A stretch of DNA of 64,000 nucleotides from JBBIND01 sp037444075 (GTDB lineage Bacteria > Acidobacteriota > Terriglobia > Bryobacterales > Bryobacteraceae). Position 1 is the stretch's first letter. Each line of letters begins with the position of its first letter. The position numbers and the translations under genes were made by a program. The notes beneath the pieces were generated by a model, which worked only from the letters and a program-made list of their open reading frames with translations, made no database searches and was not told the DNA's origin. Location: positions 13,625 through 77,624 of the forward strand of contig JBBIND010000009.1 in NCBI GenBank assembly GCA_037444075.1. Reading direction: 5' to 3'. Positions 18,428 through 26,657 of this stretch are shown in pieces.

Positions 18428-19585
18428 ATGATTGTCGGAGTTCCCAAGGAGACGTTTGTGGGCGAACGGCGAGTGGCTCTGGTGCCCTCGGCCATACCCA
18501 ACATCATCAAGGGCGGCAATGAGGTGCGCGTGGAGGCCGGCGCCGGTCTTGGCAGCTCCTACAGCGACCAGGCATACGCCGACAAAGGCGCGCAGTTGGT
18601 GCATTCCCGGCAGGATCTGTTCGCAGGCTGCGATGCCATCCTGCAGGTACGGTCCTTCGGAACCAACCTCGAAGCCGGGCGGGCGGACTTGCCCCTGATG
18701 CGGCCAGGGCAGCTCGTGATCGGCATGTTCGATCCGCTGGCTCAGCCCAACGCCGTGAAGGAGTTGGCCGGCACAGGCGCTCTCGGGTTCGCCCTCGAGT
18801 TGATGCCCCGCATCACGCGCGCTCAGTCCATGGACATACTCTCTTCCATGGCTACGATTGCCGGTTACAAAGCCGTCACCATGGCGGCGGACCGGTTGCC
18901 CAAGATTTTCCCCATGCTGATGACGGCTGCCGGGACGGTTTCCCCCGCCAGAGTGCTGGTTATCGGCGTGGGCGTGGCTGGCTTGCAGGCCATTGCCACG
19001 GCGCGCCGCCTCGGTGCCGTGGTGTACGCCTACGACGTGCGGCCCGCCGTCAAGGAGCAGGTGCAAAGCCTTGGCGCGAAGTTCCTCGAACTGGCTTTGG
19101 AAACCTCCGGCGCCGAAGACGCGGGCGGCTACGCCAAGGCGCAGGATGATGCTTTCTACCAGCGCCAGAGGGAGCTGATGACGAAAGCCATCGCCGAGTC
19201 CGACGTGGTCATAACCACGGCGGCGGTCCCCGGCAAGAAGGCTCCCATCCTGATTACGCGCGAAATGGTGGAAGCCATGCAGCCCGGCTCCCTGATTGTG
19301 GACGTTGCGGCCGAACGCGGCGGCAACTGCGAGTTGACCCGGCCCGGCGAAACCGTCATCAACCACGGTGTCGAGATCCTCGGCCCGGCCAATCTGCCTG
19401 CCGCGATTCCGCACCACGCCAGCCAGATGTACGCCCGCAACATCACCACGTTCCTGCTCCACCTGGTCCGCAAAGGCCAGCTTGAGCTGAACATGGAAGA
19501 CGAGATTGTCCGCGACACTTTGCTCAGTAATGAGGGACAGGTAGTCAACCCGCGCGTCGCCGAAGCCCTCGGCGGCAACAACTAG
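18428..19585 (+). CDS. pntA: NAD(P) transhydrogenase subunit alpha part 1 (NAD-binding domain I)
   Basis: 385 residues; AAGCGAGGAAAAT precedes the ATG. It begins MIVGVPKETFVGERRVAL, the signature of domain I. The Rossmann core GVGVAGLQAIATARRLGA is near residue 178. As in many bacteria the alpha subunit is split: this gene lacks the membrane part, supplied by the 93-residue gene that follows. The enzyme couples hydride transfer between NADH and NADP+ to proton flow and supplies NADPH. It forms an operon with the next two genes (gaps of 11 and 3 bases). Confidence 0.95.
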   Translation: MIVGVPKETFVGERRVALVPSAIPNIIKGGNEVRVEAGAGLGSSYSDQAYADKGAQLVHSRQDLFAGCDAILQVRSFGTNLEAGRADLPLMRPGQLVIGMFDPLAQPNAVKELAGTGALGFALELMPRITRAQSMDILSSMATIAGYKAVTMAADRLPKIFPMLMTAAGTVSPARVLVIGVGVAGLQAIATARRLGAVVYAYDVRPAVKEQVQSLGAKFLELALETSGAEDAGGYAKAQDDAFYQRQRELMTKAIAESDVVITTAAVPGKKAPILITREMVEAMQPGSLIVDVAAERGGNCELTRPGETVINHGVEILGPANLPAAIPHHASQMYARNITTFLLHLVRKGQLELNMEDEIVRDTLLSNEGQVVNPRVAEALGGNN

Positions 19586-19596
19586 GAATAAAAACA

Positions 19597-19878
19597 ATGG
19601 ATACGTTAGTTATCTCCATCACGATCTTTGTATTGGCAATTTTCGTTGGCTTTGAAGTCATCACGAAAGTTCCGCCCACGCTGCACACGCCTCTGATGTC
19701 CGGCTCCAACGCCATTTCGGGCATCACGTTGGTGGGCGCCTTGCTCTCGGCAGGTTCGCAACATACCACGCTAACCACCATCTTGGGGTTCACCGCCGTG
19801 GTCTTTGCCACCATCAACGTGGTGGGCGGGTTCATGGTGACTCACCGCATGCTGGAGATGTTCAGCAAGAAGAAGTAA
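19597..19878 (+). CDS. pntAB: NAD(P) transhydrogenase subunit alpha part 2 (membrane domain)
   Basis: 93 residues with three membrane segments (about 3-21, 36-54 and 60-82). It carries the conserved TPLMSGSNAISGITLVGA stretch of transhydrogenase domain II. It is the separate short alpha-2 subunit of three-gene transhydrogenases and sits between alpha-1 and beta. Confidence 0.93.
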   Translation: MDTLVISITIFVLAIFVGFEVITKVPPTLHTPLMSGSNAISGITLVGALLSAGSQHTTLTTILGFTAVVFATINVVGGFMVTHRMLEMFSKKK

Positions 19879-19881
19879 ACC

Positions 19882-21291
19882 ATGACAAACGCACTCATCA
19901 ACATCGCATACCTGCTGGCCAGCGCACTGTTCATTTTCGGCTTGAAGGGGCTGTCGCATCCTCGAACGGCAGTGCGCGGCAATCTCCTGGGCGCATCCGG
20001 AATGCTGATCGCCATTCTGGTGACTCTGCTGGACCGCCAAATCCTCAGTTTTGAGCTCATCATCGCGGGCATCATCATCGGTGGAGCGATTGGAGCCATC
20101 CTGGCTGCAAAGATCCAGATGACGGCGATGCCGCAACTCGTGGCGTTGTTCAACGGGTTCGGCGGCGCAGCCTCTGTCTTGGTCGCCGGCGCCGCGCTGG
20201 TGGAAAGGCTGCTGCAGGTTGAAGGCGTTGGCGGAGCCGTCGCTACGGACTTCACGGTCGCCACGGCGGCTAGCGGCCTGATCGGCGGAGTGACTTTCTT
20301 CGGCAGCCTGGTGGCCTTTGCCAAGTTGCAGGAGCTTGTGTCCGGAAACCCGGTGCTGTTCCGCGGTCAGCACGCGTTGAACGCCCTGCTGGGCGTGAGC
20401 GCGGTGGGGCTCGCGGCCGGCCTCGTTATGAAGCCTGAGGCGACCGTGCTCTACTGGGTGCTGGTTGGAGTGGCCGCCCTGCTCGGCATTCTGACCGCCA
20501 TTCCCATTGGCGGCGCCGACATGCCGGTGGTCATTTCGCTGTTGAATTCCTACTCCGGCTTGGCGGCGGCGAGTACGGGTTTTGTGCTCAACAACAACAT
20601 GCTGATCATCGCCGGTTCGCTGGTAGGCGCCAGCGGTCTGATCCTCACGCAGATCATGTGCAAGGCGATGAACCGGTCGCTGGCCAACGTGCTGTTCGGC
20701 GGTTTCGGCGCAGAGGCGGTAGCCGGCGGACCTTCGGCCGACAGCGTGTACGCGGGCAAGGTGAAGGGCGGTTCCGCCGAGGAGATCGCCATGGTTCTCG
20801 ACAATGCCCGCCGCGTGGTGTTCGTTCCCGGTTACGGCATGGCGGTGAGCCAGGCGCAGCACTCCGTGCAGGCGCTGGGCGCTCTGCTTGAGTCGCGCGG
20901 CACGACGGTGGAGTACGCCGTCCACCCGGTGGCCGGCCGCATGCCGGGCCACATGAACGTGCTGCTGGCCGAAGCCGATGTTCCTTACGAAGCGCTGAAG
21001 GAAATGGATGAAATCAACCCGTATTTCTCCATGACCGACGTTTCCATTGTGATCGGCGCCAACGACGTGGTGAACCCGCTGGCGCGCACCGACCCGGCGT
21101 CGGTAATTGCCGGCATGCCCATTCTCGATGTGGACAAGTCGCGCACGGTGGTCGTGATCAAGCGAAGCCTCAGCCCGGGTTTTGCGGGCATTCCCAATCC
21201 GCTGTTTGCCGCCGAAAATACGCTGATGTTCTTCGCGGACGGCAAGAAGGCGGTGAACGACCTGATTCAGGCCGTCAAGGAACTCGGCTGA
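19882..21291 (+). CDS. pntB: NAD(P) transhydrogenase subunit beta
   Basis: 469 residues: about nine membrane segments in the first 270 residues (domain II), then the NADP-binding domain III. Domain III motifs are intact: VPGYGMAVSQAQ, HPVAGRMPGHMNVLLAEA, VIGANDVVNP and KRSLSPGFAGIPNPLF. Together with the two alpha genes it forms the complete proton-translocating enzyme in the inner membrane. The stop is one base from the start of the next gene. Confidence 0.95.
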   Translation: MTNALINIAYLLASALFIFGLKGLSHPRTAVRGNLLGASGMLIAILVTLLDRQILSFELIIAGIIIGGAIGAILAAKIQMTAMPQLVALFNGFGGAASVLVAGAALVERLLQVEGVGGAVATDFTVATAASGLIGGVTFFGSLVAFAKLQELVSGNPVLFRGQHALNALLGVSAVGLAAGLVMKPEATVLYWVLVGVAALLGILTAIPIGGADMPVVISLLNSYSGLAAASTGFVLNNNMLIIAGSLVGASGLILTQIMCKAMNRSLANVLFGGFGAEAVAGGPSADSVYAGKVKGGSAEEIAMVLDNARRVVFVPGYGMAVSQAQHSVQALGALLESRGTTVEYAVHPVAGRMPGHMNVLLAEADVPYEALKEMDEINPYFSMTDVSIVIGANDVVNPLARTDPASVIAGMPILDVDKSRTVVVIKRSLSPGFAGIPNPLFAAENTLMFFADGKKAVNDLIQAVKELG

Positions 21292-21292
21292 A

Positions 21293-22072
21293 ATGGCCGG
21301 CGGTCAGAAACGAATCCTGAGCGTTCAGGCGCACCCGGATGATGCGGAGATCCTCGCCGGGGGCGCCTTGGCGCTGCTTGCGGCGCAAGGCCATCACATC
21401 ACGATCGTCACCATGACGCCCGGCGATTGCGGCGCCAACGATTACGCGCCGGACGTAATCGCCGCCATCCGCCGCAAGGAAGCCGCCGCGGCGGCGGCGA
21501 TGATTGGCGCGGAATACCGGTGCGCGGAATTCCGCGACCTCTCTATCTACGTCGATGACGCTTCGCGCCGGCGCATCACCGCAGTGCTCCGGGAGACGCG
21601 TCCGGATATCGTCATCACGTCGTTCTATTCGGATTACCTTTGCGACCACGAGGCTACCAGTCTTCTCGTCCGGGATGCCTGCTTCGCCGCCCCCGCCGGC
21701 AACTACGCCGCGCCGGGTTGCACGGCGGCTCCGCTCGAGGCGATTCCGCACCTTTACTACACTTTGCCGGTGGGCAGCATGAATCGCGAAGGCCAACTCG
21801 TCGAGCCGGACTTTGTCGTTAACGTTGCCAGCGTCTTTCAACTCAAACGGGACATGTTGGCAGCCCATGACAGCCAACGCCGTTGGTTGATGCAGCACCA
21901 CGGGATGGACGATTATCTGGAGACCATGGAGGAGTGGACGCGCGCCTGTGGGCAGCGCGCGGGCATCACCTATGGCGAGGGCTTTCGGCACTACAAAGGG
22001 CACCCCTACCCGGAATCTCCGCTGCTCGAGGAACTGCTGGGCGAAGAACTGTTGATCCGTCCGGGCCGCTGA
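21293..22072 (+). CDS. PIG-L/LmbE-family N-acetylglucosaminyl deacetylase-like hydrolase
   Basis: 259 residues. AHPDDAE (residues 13-19) gives zinc ligands His14 and Asp17, and CDHEAT supplies the third histidine at 119. The fold family removes acetyl groups from GlcNAc-containing substrates, for example in bacillithiol, mycothiol or antibiotic pathways; the substrate here is not evident. It starts one base after the pntB stop, so it may be co-transcribed with the transhydrogenase genes, though no functional link is obvious beyond thiol/NADPH redox balance. Confidence 0.9.
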   Translation: MAGGQKRILSVQAHPDDAEILAGGALALLAAQGHHITIVTMTPGDCGANDYAPDVIAAIRRKEAAAAAAMIGAEYRCAEFRDLSIYVDDASRRRITAVLRETRPDIVITSFYSDYLCDHEATSLLVRDACFAAPAGNYAAPGCTAAPLEAIPHLYYTLPVGSMNREGQLVEPDFVVNVASVFQLKRDMLAAHDSQRRWLMQHHGMDDYLETMEEWTRACGQRAGITYGEGFRHYKGHPYPESPLLEELLGEELLIRPGR

Positions 22073-22138
22073 CCGGCGCTACGTTCTGGTTGGCCGGCGA
22101 TGACACGCCCGCGTCGGGGTTGTCTCCCGCCGATCAGC

Positions 22139-22144
22139 TAGAAT
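22139..22144 (+). promoter_or_regulatory. TAGAAT -10 element nine bases before the aminotransferase start
   Basis: TAGAAT lies in the 81-base gap after the PIG-L gene and ends nine bases before the ATG at 22154. The resulting leader would be only 2-4 nt. No convincing -35 box is visible. Confidence 0.35.
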
Positions 22145-22153
22145 GAAGCAGTT

Positions 22154-23035
22154 ATGCACCGCTACCTGCTCCATAACGGCAAGATTCACGATGCAGGCGA
22201 GAAGCTCCTCACGGCTGGACAGGTGGGGCTGCTCAATGGCTGGGGTGTCTTCAGCACCCTGCAAGTGAGGGGCGGCGCGCTTTTTGCGTTCAACCGGCAC
22301 TGGGCTCGCATGAATCGCGATGCGGCTCTGGTGCACGTGCCGATGCCTCCGGACCCGGATGAAATCCATTCTCAACTGCTCGAACTGGTGCAGGTTAACG
22401 CCGCTTTCGATGCCACGCTGCGCGTCGTCATCGTGCGCAACCGGGGCGGCATGTGGGAAGGCCCCAACCTCGCCCGGGACTGGGATGTCCTCGCGTTCAC
22501 CACGGATTTGAAGGACTGGGGCAACAGCCTGCGCCTGGCCGTCGCCCCTCAGGCGCGTCATTCCGGATGCCGGTTTGCCGGCGCCAAGATCCTTGCCTGG
22601 GCGGCGAATCTCGCCTTGCTCGAGGAAGCCCAAACGCGCGGCTATGACGAGGTCATCCTGTTGAACGACAAGCAGCAGGTAAGCGAGTGTACGTCCGCCA
22701 ACATTTTCGTAGCGAGCGGAGATCGCGTGTGGACGCCTCCGCTCAGCTCCGGCTGCCTGCCGGGGGTGACCCGCGAATTATTGCTGAGGGACGTAAGCGT
22801 GCCTGATATCTCCATCGGCGAACGCGAACTCACCCTGAAAGACCTGGAGCAGGCCGATGCGGTGTTTGTCACCTCTTCCACGCGGAACCTGCTTCCGGTT
22901 GCCGAAATCGAAGGACTTGAAGTCAGGCAATCCGAGACGGTGTACCGGCGCCTGTGGCAGGCCTTCCAGGATTACCTGGAAGACTACATCAGGAAGGCTG
23001 ACAAGAGGGCTCCGGGAGCCCCGAAAGATCTTTGA
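22154..23035 (+). CDS. Class IV PLP aminotransferase (branched-chain aminotransferase/aminodeoxychorismate lyase-like)
   Basis: 293 residues of fold-type IV. N-terminal GLLNGWGVFSTLQVRGG is the usual opening; the PLP-binding lysine is in GAKILAWAANLALLEEA, and DEVILL with SECTSANIFV forms the cofactor-phosphate region. The family includes IlvE, D-amino-acid aminotransferase and PabC; sequence alone does not separate them here. The short chain and lack of IlvE-specific motifs slightly favour a PabC-like or D-amino-acid-type enzyme. No ribosome-binding site is visible, consistent with a nearly leaderless transcript. Confidence 0.88.
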   Translation: MHRYLLHNGKIHDAGEKLLTAGQVGLLNGWGVFSTLQVRGGALFAFNRHWARMNRDAALVHVPMPPDPDEIHSQLLELVQVNAAFDATLRVVIVRNRGGMWEGPNLARDWDVLAFTTDLKDWGNSLRLAVAPQARHSGCRFAGAKILAWAANLALLEEAQTRGYDEVILLNDKQQVSECTSANIFVASGDRVWTPPLSSGCLPGVTRELLLRDVSVPDISIGERELTLKDLEQADAVFVTSSTRNLLPVAEIEGLEVRQSETVYRRLWQAFQDYLEDYIRKADKRAPGAPKDL

Positions 23036-23073
23036 ATGACGCGTAATCCCGTTCGATAGGGCTCGCACTACCT

Positions 23074-23415
23074 ATGCTCCACATCGTTTGCCCCTCTTGC
23101 GGCTCCGGTGACATCCGGTTCTCCCGAAGAAAGAGTCTCATGGAACGAGCGCGCAGCCTGCTCGGAGTGCGGCCTATCCGCTGCCGGGCTTGCAGGGAGC
23201 GCTTCATCGCGCGCACGTGGTCCCCGGCGATGCTAGCCTATGCCCGCTGCCCGCGCTGCCACGGTTGGGAGTTGCGCAATTGGCACTCTGAGGCGTACCG
23301 GCTGCCGAAGAGAAAAAGGGTGCTGCTGAGGCTGGGCGCGCGCTTCTATCGATGCTCGCCTTGCAGGTGTAATTTTGTGACTTTCAAGAAGCGCTGGAAG
23401 CCAAGCGACAAGTAA
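23074..23415 (+). CDS. Small double zinc-ribbon protein
   Basis: 113 residues with two CxxC pairs forming two zinc ribbons: CPSCG (about residue 6) with CRACR (about 34), and CPRCH (about 58) with CSPCR (about 92). The rest is strongly basic (many Arg/Lys), suggesting nucleic acid contact. I do not recognise a named family. The gene ends four bases before the left arm of the structured element described next, so its 3' end may have been set by insertion of that element. Confidence 0.65.
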   Translation: MLHIVCPSCGSGDIRFSRRKSLMERARSLLGVRPIRCRACRERFIARTWSPAMLAYARCPRCHGWELRNWHSEAYRLPKRKRVLLRLGARFYRCSPCRCNFVTFKKRWKPSDK

Positions 23416-23419
23416 AGGC

Positions 23420-24044
23420 AGGGGACAAATAAAAGTGGTTCCAAGTGACCCATTTTCCAGCTTGCTCCCCGGCCGGCATGCACGGCTTGAGCGTGTCATT
23501 CAGGACTACCGGAAGCCTTCCTCTTTGCTCCCCTCAACTGCCTTTCAGCAGAAGAGCTTCACAGCTCTGAGGCGACCTCTGCTAGCGTCCTGATAGAAGC
23601 TGGCGCCTCGAAACGGCCTTTCGCTCTCCCACAGCGAAGCCACCCTTACGGGCAACCCCACAGCGGGGTCAAAGCTCCCGGCCTACTTCTTCAGCGCCAC
23701 GTCAAGCCTTCCGCAAACCCGTTCAGTTTCGAACTCCCCTTCCCGCCTTTTGGCCGCTTGCGGGAAGGATCTCTGCCCGTCACCCGTTGTCTGCTTCCAG
23801 CCCAACGCCCGGGACCGTCTCCTCGATCTCTCACTCCCCTCCGGGACTCATCCCTCGGGATCGTAGCGCTCGGACCGATAAACGATCTCGAAGCTTACCT
23901 ATGCGAAACGCCCGGTTTCCCTTCGCTCCCCGAAGAATGCCCTTTTTTATAGGGGCTGTTCTTCGGATCACCGCTTGGGGTCCGTTACGTCCCGCTAGGC
24001 TCGCTGTTCCATGAACCTCTTGGAACCATCACCATAATGCCCCT
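23420..24044 (-). ncRNA. Candidate large structured RNA or non-autonomous mobile element, unclassified
   Basis: A 625-base stretch without a credible gene but dense in perfect helices. Outer arms (23420-23445 and 24019-24044) contain the 10-base perfect inverted repeat TGGTTCCAAG/CTTGGAACCA plus AGGGG/CCCCT at the tips. Inside are CCTTCCCGC/GCGGGAAGG (23738-23746 with 23760-23768), CCGAAGAA/TTCTTCGG extended by GCCC/GGGC (23930-23966), AGAGCT/AGCTCT (23553-23568), TTCGCT/AGCGAA (23620-23638), ACCCC/GGGGT (23655-23669) and GATCGT/ACGATC (23859-23887). Read on the minus strand two hairpins have GNRA loops (GUGA and GUAA), which favours that strand as the RNA. I could not match it to RNase P, tmRNA, group I or group II introns. 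A MITE-like DNA element with terminal inverted repeats is the main alternative. Confidence 0.45.
23420..24044. repeat. Inverted-repeat arms framing the structured element
   Basis: The two 26-base arms are equal in length and match at 17 positions: AGGGG at the outer tips, AT in the middle, and the contiguous 10-mer TGGTTCCAAG at the inner ends. This is the geometry of terminal inverted repeats or of a closing helix with two symmetric internal loops. No target-site duplication is evident outside the arms. Confidence 0.6.
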
Positions 24045-24187
24045 AATGACGCTGACAGTCAAGTCAAAAACGACGGGCGCGATGCGTTTTCCTGAGATTA
24101 TTTGTGGTTTTGTTATCAGCGGGTTGCAGGCCAACAGCAGTGGATCAAGTGTGGATAAAACAATGCGTTCTGTTTATGTTCGGAGCG

Positions 24188-25357
24188 TCAGCGTTGCGCC
24201 AGCTTGAGGATCATGCCGGTATCGGTGGCGACCCACAAAGCCGCCCCCTCCGCCGAAGCTAGAACCGCCCACGTGGCGGCCGCGCGGTAGTCCACATCCA
24301 TGGTTTCCCAATTGGAGTAGTCACGGCTGCGCAGGATCTTGAGCCTGCCAGGCACGGGTGATTGGGTCAGGGCGCCGCCTGTATCCACCGCAGCCAGGTA
24401 GGCCTCGCCGTTGGCAAGCAGCATCACGTCCGTGGCGGCGGTGTTCTTTTCGCGGAAAATACGTTCGCTGCGCCCGCCGGGAAAGTAGGCGTGCACCTCG
24501 GACGGCCATTCAAAGGCATCCTGAAAGTCGACCAGAACCAGACCCCTGCCAGCAGCTCCCAGGCTCACCCGGGTGATGCGCCCAAACATGGAGGAAGTGG
24601 AAGCACTCCAGGTCGTGCCGTTATCGGCTGATTGCAGAAGGATGGTGAGTGTCGGCAGTTGGCGCTGCTTGGCCCGCACCGGATCCATCCACGTGGGAAA
24701 GCGGGGCTGCCCAGGGCGGGGCGGGGCGCTCCAACCGGCGATCACCACTTGCCCGGAGTCGGAAGAGCCGATGGCGCCATAGGTGGTGTGGTCAGGCTCC
24801 GTCGCCGGCTCGCCTGCGGCGGGTACTTTGGTCCATTGGCGTCCCCCATCCGAGGTTTCGAGGACCGTCTTCCTGTCACCGACCGCCCAGCCGCGTTCGC
24901 GCGAAATGAAATGCACGCGGCGTATTCCCCTGAGCCGGGCTGTTCTCTCCCAGGTCTGGCCTCCGTCGCGCGTATGGTGGATGCCGCTTTCTCCAGCCAT
25001 CCAGCCGTGGCTTTCGTCAACAAAATGTAATGACCAGCAAGGCTCCTTCAGGGGGACATATTTCCAGTTTCGTCCCTCGTCCGAGGTCAGCAACAAGACC
25101 GGACGCAGGTCACCCCGCTCCCGGATCACACCCGCGGCTGCACCGTGGGCGGCGGATGAAAAGTAGAGATCATAGATCTCCAGTTCGGACTTCTCCTCGT
25201 CATGGAAGAAGGAGACTTCCCAGTGCTCCGCGCTGTGCGCGGGCCCAACTCCGGCCTGCGCAGGCTCGACGGGGGCTTGGGCTGCTGCCGGGCTGCCGGA
25301 CAGGTGCGCAGTCAGGACGATCAATGCTAAACGGATGAGATTGCCGGGCTTCCGCAT
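24188..25357 (-). CDS. Exported Ycf48/BNR-repeat beta-propeller protein
   Basis: 389 residues. An N-terminal signal peptide (about 1-27, ending SPAAAQA) precedes repeated blades of the type ..S.DGG..W.: TSDEGRNWKY, TRDGGQTWER, TSDGGRQWTK and a QSADNGTTWSA variant. Between blades are the Ycf48-like phrases FVDESHGWMAG and ISRERGWAVG. In cyanobacteria and plants this propeller helps photosystem II assembly; in heterotrophs the role is unknown. It is translated six bases after the GAF gene on the same strand, so the two form an operon. Confidence 0.85.
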   Translation of the reverse strand: MRKPGNLIRLALIVLTAHLSGSPAAAQAPVEPAQAGVGPAHSAEHWEVSFFHDEEKSELEIYDLYFSSAAHGAAAGVIRERGDLRPVLLLTSDEGRNWKYVPLKEPCWSLHFVDESHGWMAGESGIHHTRDGGQTWERTARLRGIRRVHFISRERGWAVGDRKTVLETSDGGRQWTKVPAAGEPATEPDHTTYGAIGSSDSGQVVIAGWSAPPRPGQPRFPTWMDPVRAKQRQLPTLTILLQSADNGTTWSASTSSMFGRITRVSLGAAGRGLVLVDFQDAFEWPSEVHAYFPGGRSERIFREKNTAATDVMLLANGEAYLAAVDTGGALTQSPVPGRLKILRSRDYSNWETMDVDYRAAATWAVLASAEGAALWVATDTGMILKLAQR

Positions 25358-25363
25358 GAGGCT

Positions 25364-25948
25364 TCAGCGGCGCGGCGTTGCCAATGCCAATTCAGCATGG
25401 CTGGCCGCTTCGACAACTTCCGGGTCCATGCGCGCCAGCAGGAGCAAACAGCCCACCTGTTCGCCCACCGTAGTCAGCAACTCCATTTCGCCGCCTGTGT
25501 GGGAATGCTGCTGCCGGTGCTGCACGTTGACCACTCCGATGACCCTGTTCCGGGCGATGACCGGAACTGAAAGAAACGCCTCGTAAGTATCTTCGGGCAA
25601 GCCGGGGAAAGCCTTGAACCGGCTGTCACGGTAAGCTTCTTTCGAAATGACCAGGAGACGGCGCTCCCGGGCCACCCACCCCGTGAGTCCCTCGCCCTGT
25701 TTCAACCGGACCTTGCCGATGAACTGGGCGTGAGGCGTGTTGCTGGCGCACAGAACAAAGTCATTCTTGTCCCGCAGATAGATCAGGCACGAGTCGCAGT
25801 TCATGAACTCGACGACGAGGGAGACGATGCCTTGCAGGACTTCCTGCAGGCTCATCTCGCGCACCATGAAGCGGCTGATCTGCTGGAAAAGGTTGAGCTG
25901 CTGTTCGGCGCGTTGCAGCCTTAACTCGAGATCCTTGGCCTTGGCCAC
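25364..25948 (-). CDS. GAF-domain sensor protein
   Basis: 194 residues from a GTG at 25948. A short N-terminal coiled coil (about 1-25) precedes one GAF domain (about 30-170) containing MNCDSCLIYL, GEGLTGWVAR and VIGVVNVQHR. The frame stays open far upstream but that part is antisense to the DUF1080 gene and has no family character. A good extended -10 box lies exactly six bases before this GTG, which supports the start and implies a leaderless message. No output domain is attached, so it is a stand-alone ligand- or redox-sensing module. It is co-transcribed with the Ycf48-like gene. Confidence 0.8.
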   Translation of the reverse strand: MAKAKDLELRLQRAEQQLNLFQQISRFMVREMSLQEVLQGIVSLVVEFMNCDSCLIYLRDKNDFVLCASNTPHAQFIGKVRLKQGEGLTGWVARERRLLVISKEAYRDSRFKAFPGLPEDTYEAFLSVPVIARNRVIGVVNVQHRQQHSHTGGEMELLTTVGEQVGCLLLLARMDPEVVEAASHAELALATPRR

Positions 25949-25954
25949 TTCCTG

Positions 25955-25963
25955 ATTATCCCA
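25955..25963 (-). promoter_or_regulatory. Extended -10 promoter element for the GAF gene
   Basis: On the minus strand the sequence is TGGGATAAT: an extended TGn motif joined to GATAAT, five of six consensus matches. Six bases then separate it from the GTG start, so transcription would begin at the start codon. Confidence 0.5.
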
Positions 25964-26011
25964 CCGTTGCCTTAACCCCGGGTTTTCCGGCAAAATGCCT
26001 TGAGGCAGCGG

Positions 26012-26644
26012 ATGACACGCAGAACCTGGATCTACACGGTTGCCGCGGGATTGCCGGCGCTGGGCATGGCAGCGAACCAGCGCCTTGCGCTGTTCAATGG
26101 GCGCGATTTCAGCGGCTGGGTGAAAGCCGGGCACGGCATCTGGTCCATCGAGGAAGACGCCTTGGTAGGGCGCTGTGATCACAGCCGGCCCGGACCCGGC
26201 TACCTGTTCACAAGGCGTGAGTACGCCGATTTTCGCCTCGGCCTCGAGTTTTGGATTTCTCCCGGCGGCAACAGCGGCGTGTTTATCCGCGAGCCATACC
26301 GTAGCTGGGGCATCCGCAACGACGAACGGCCGGCGCACGGTCCTTTGGCCGGCTACGAACTCCAGGTCGACTACCGCGATGCGGCCAATCCCACCGGCAG
26401 CATTTACGGTGTGCGCAAGCCGAGCCGCGTGACAGGCGGTGAGCAGCGATGGAACAGGTTGGACATCGAGTGCAACGGCCCACGCATTCGAGTCCTGGTT
26501 GACGGCGCGGAGGTCAATTCGCTCTCTCCTGCACGCACCTTGAACGGGGCCATCGGCCTCCAGATACACGGCGGGCGTCCTCATCACCACGTGGTGAAGT
26601 TCCGCCGGTTGGAACTGGAAGTGTTGCCACCATGGGAAGCATGA
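26012..26644 (+). CDS. Exported DUF1080 (3-keto-disaccharide hydrolase-like) protein
   Basis: 210 residues from the ATG at 26012 with TTGAGG upstream. MTRRTWIYTVAAG is a short twin-arginine-like/hydrophobic signal. The body is a concanavalin-like lectin fold with the DUF1080 hallmarks LFNGRDFSGW near the N-terminus, GGNSGVFIRE in the middle, and GPLAGYELQVDY. The family contains enzymes that hydrolyse 3-keto-glucosides and many exported proteins of unknown substrate in acidobacteria and planctomycetes. It is followed after 13 bases by the tctC gene, so it may be co-expressed with the tripartite transporter. Confidence 0.85.
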   Translation: MTRRTWIYTVAAGLPALGMAANQRLALFNGRDFSGWVKAGHGIWSIEEDALVGRCDHSRPGPGYLFTRREYADFRLGLEFWISPGGNSGVFIREPYRSWGIRNDERPAHGPLAGYELQVDYRDAANPTGSIYGVRKPSRVTGGEQRWNRLDIECNGPRIRVLVDGAEVNSLSPARTLNGAIGLQIHGGRPHHHVVKFRRLELEVLPPWEA

Positions 26645-26657
26645 GACTTGGCCAGCC

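Noticed and set aside
23715..23740. GTTCGAA-like T-loop suggesting a tRNA
   Set aside because: Flanking bases do not form a T stem or acceptor stem.
23420..24044. Group II intron, RNase P RNA or tmRNA as identity of the structured element
   Set aside because: No GUGYG start, no domain V-like hairpin, no RNase P or tmRNA conserved blocks found on either strand.
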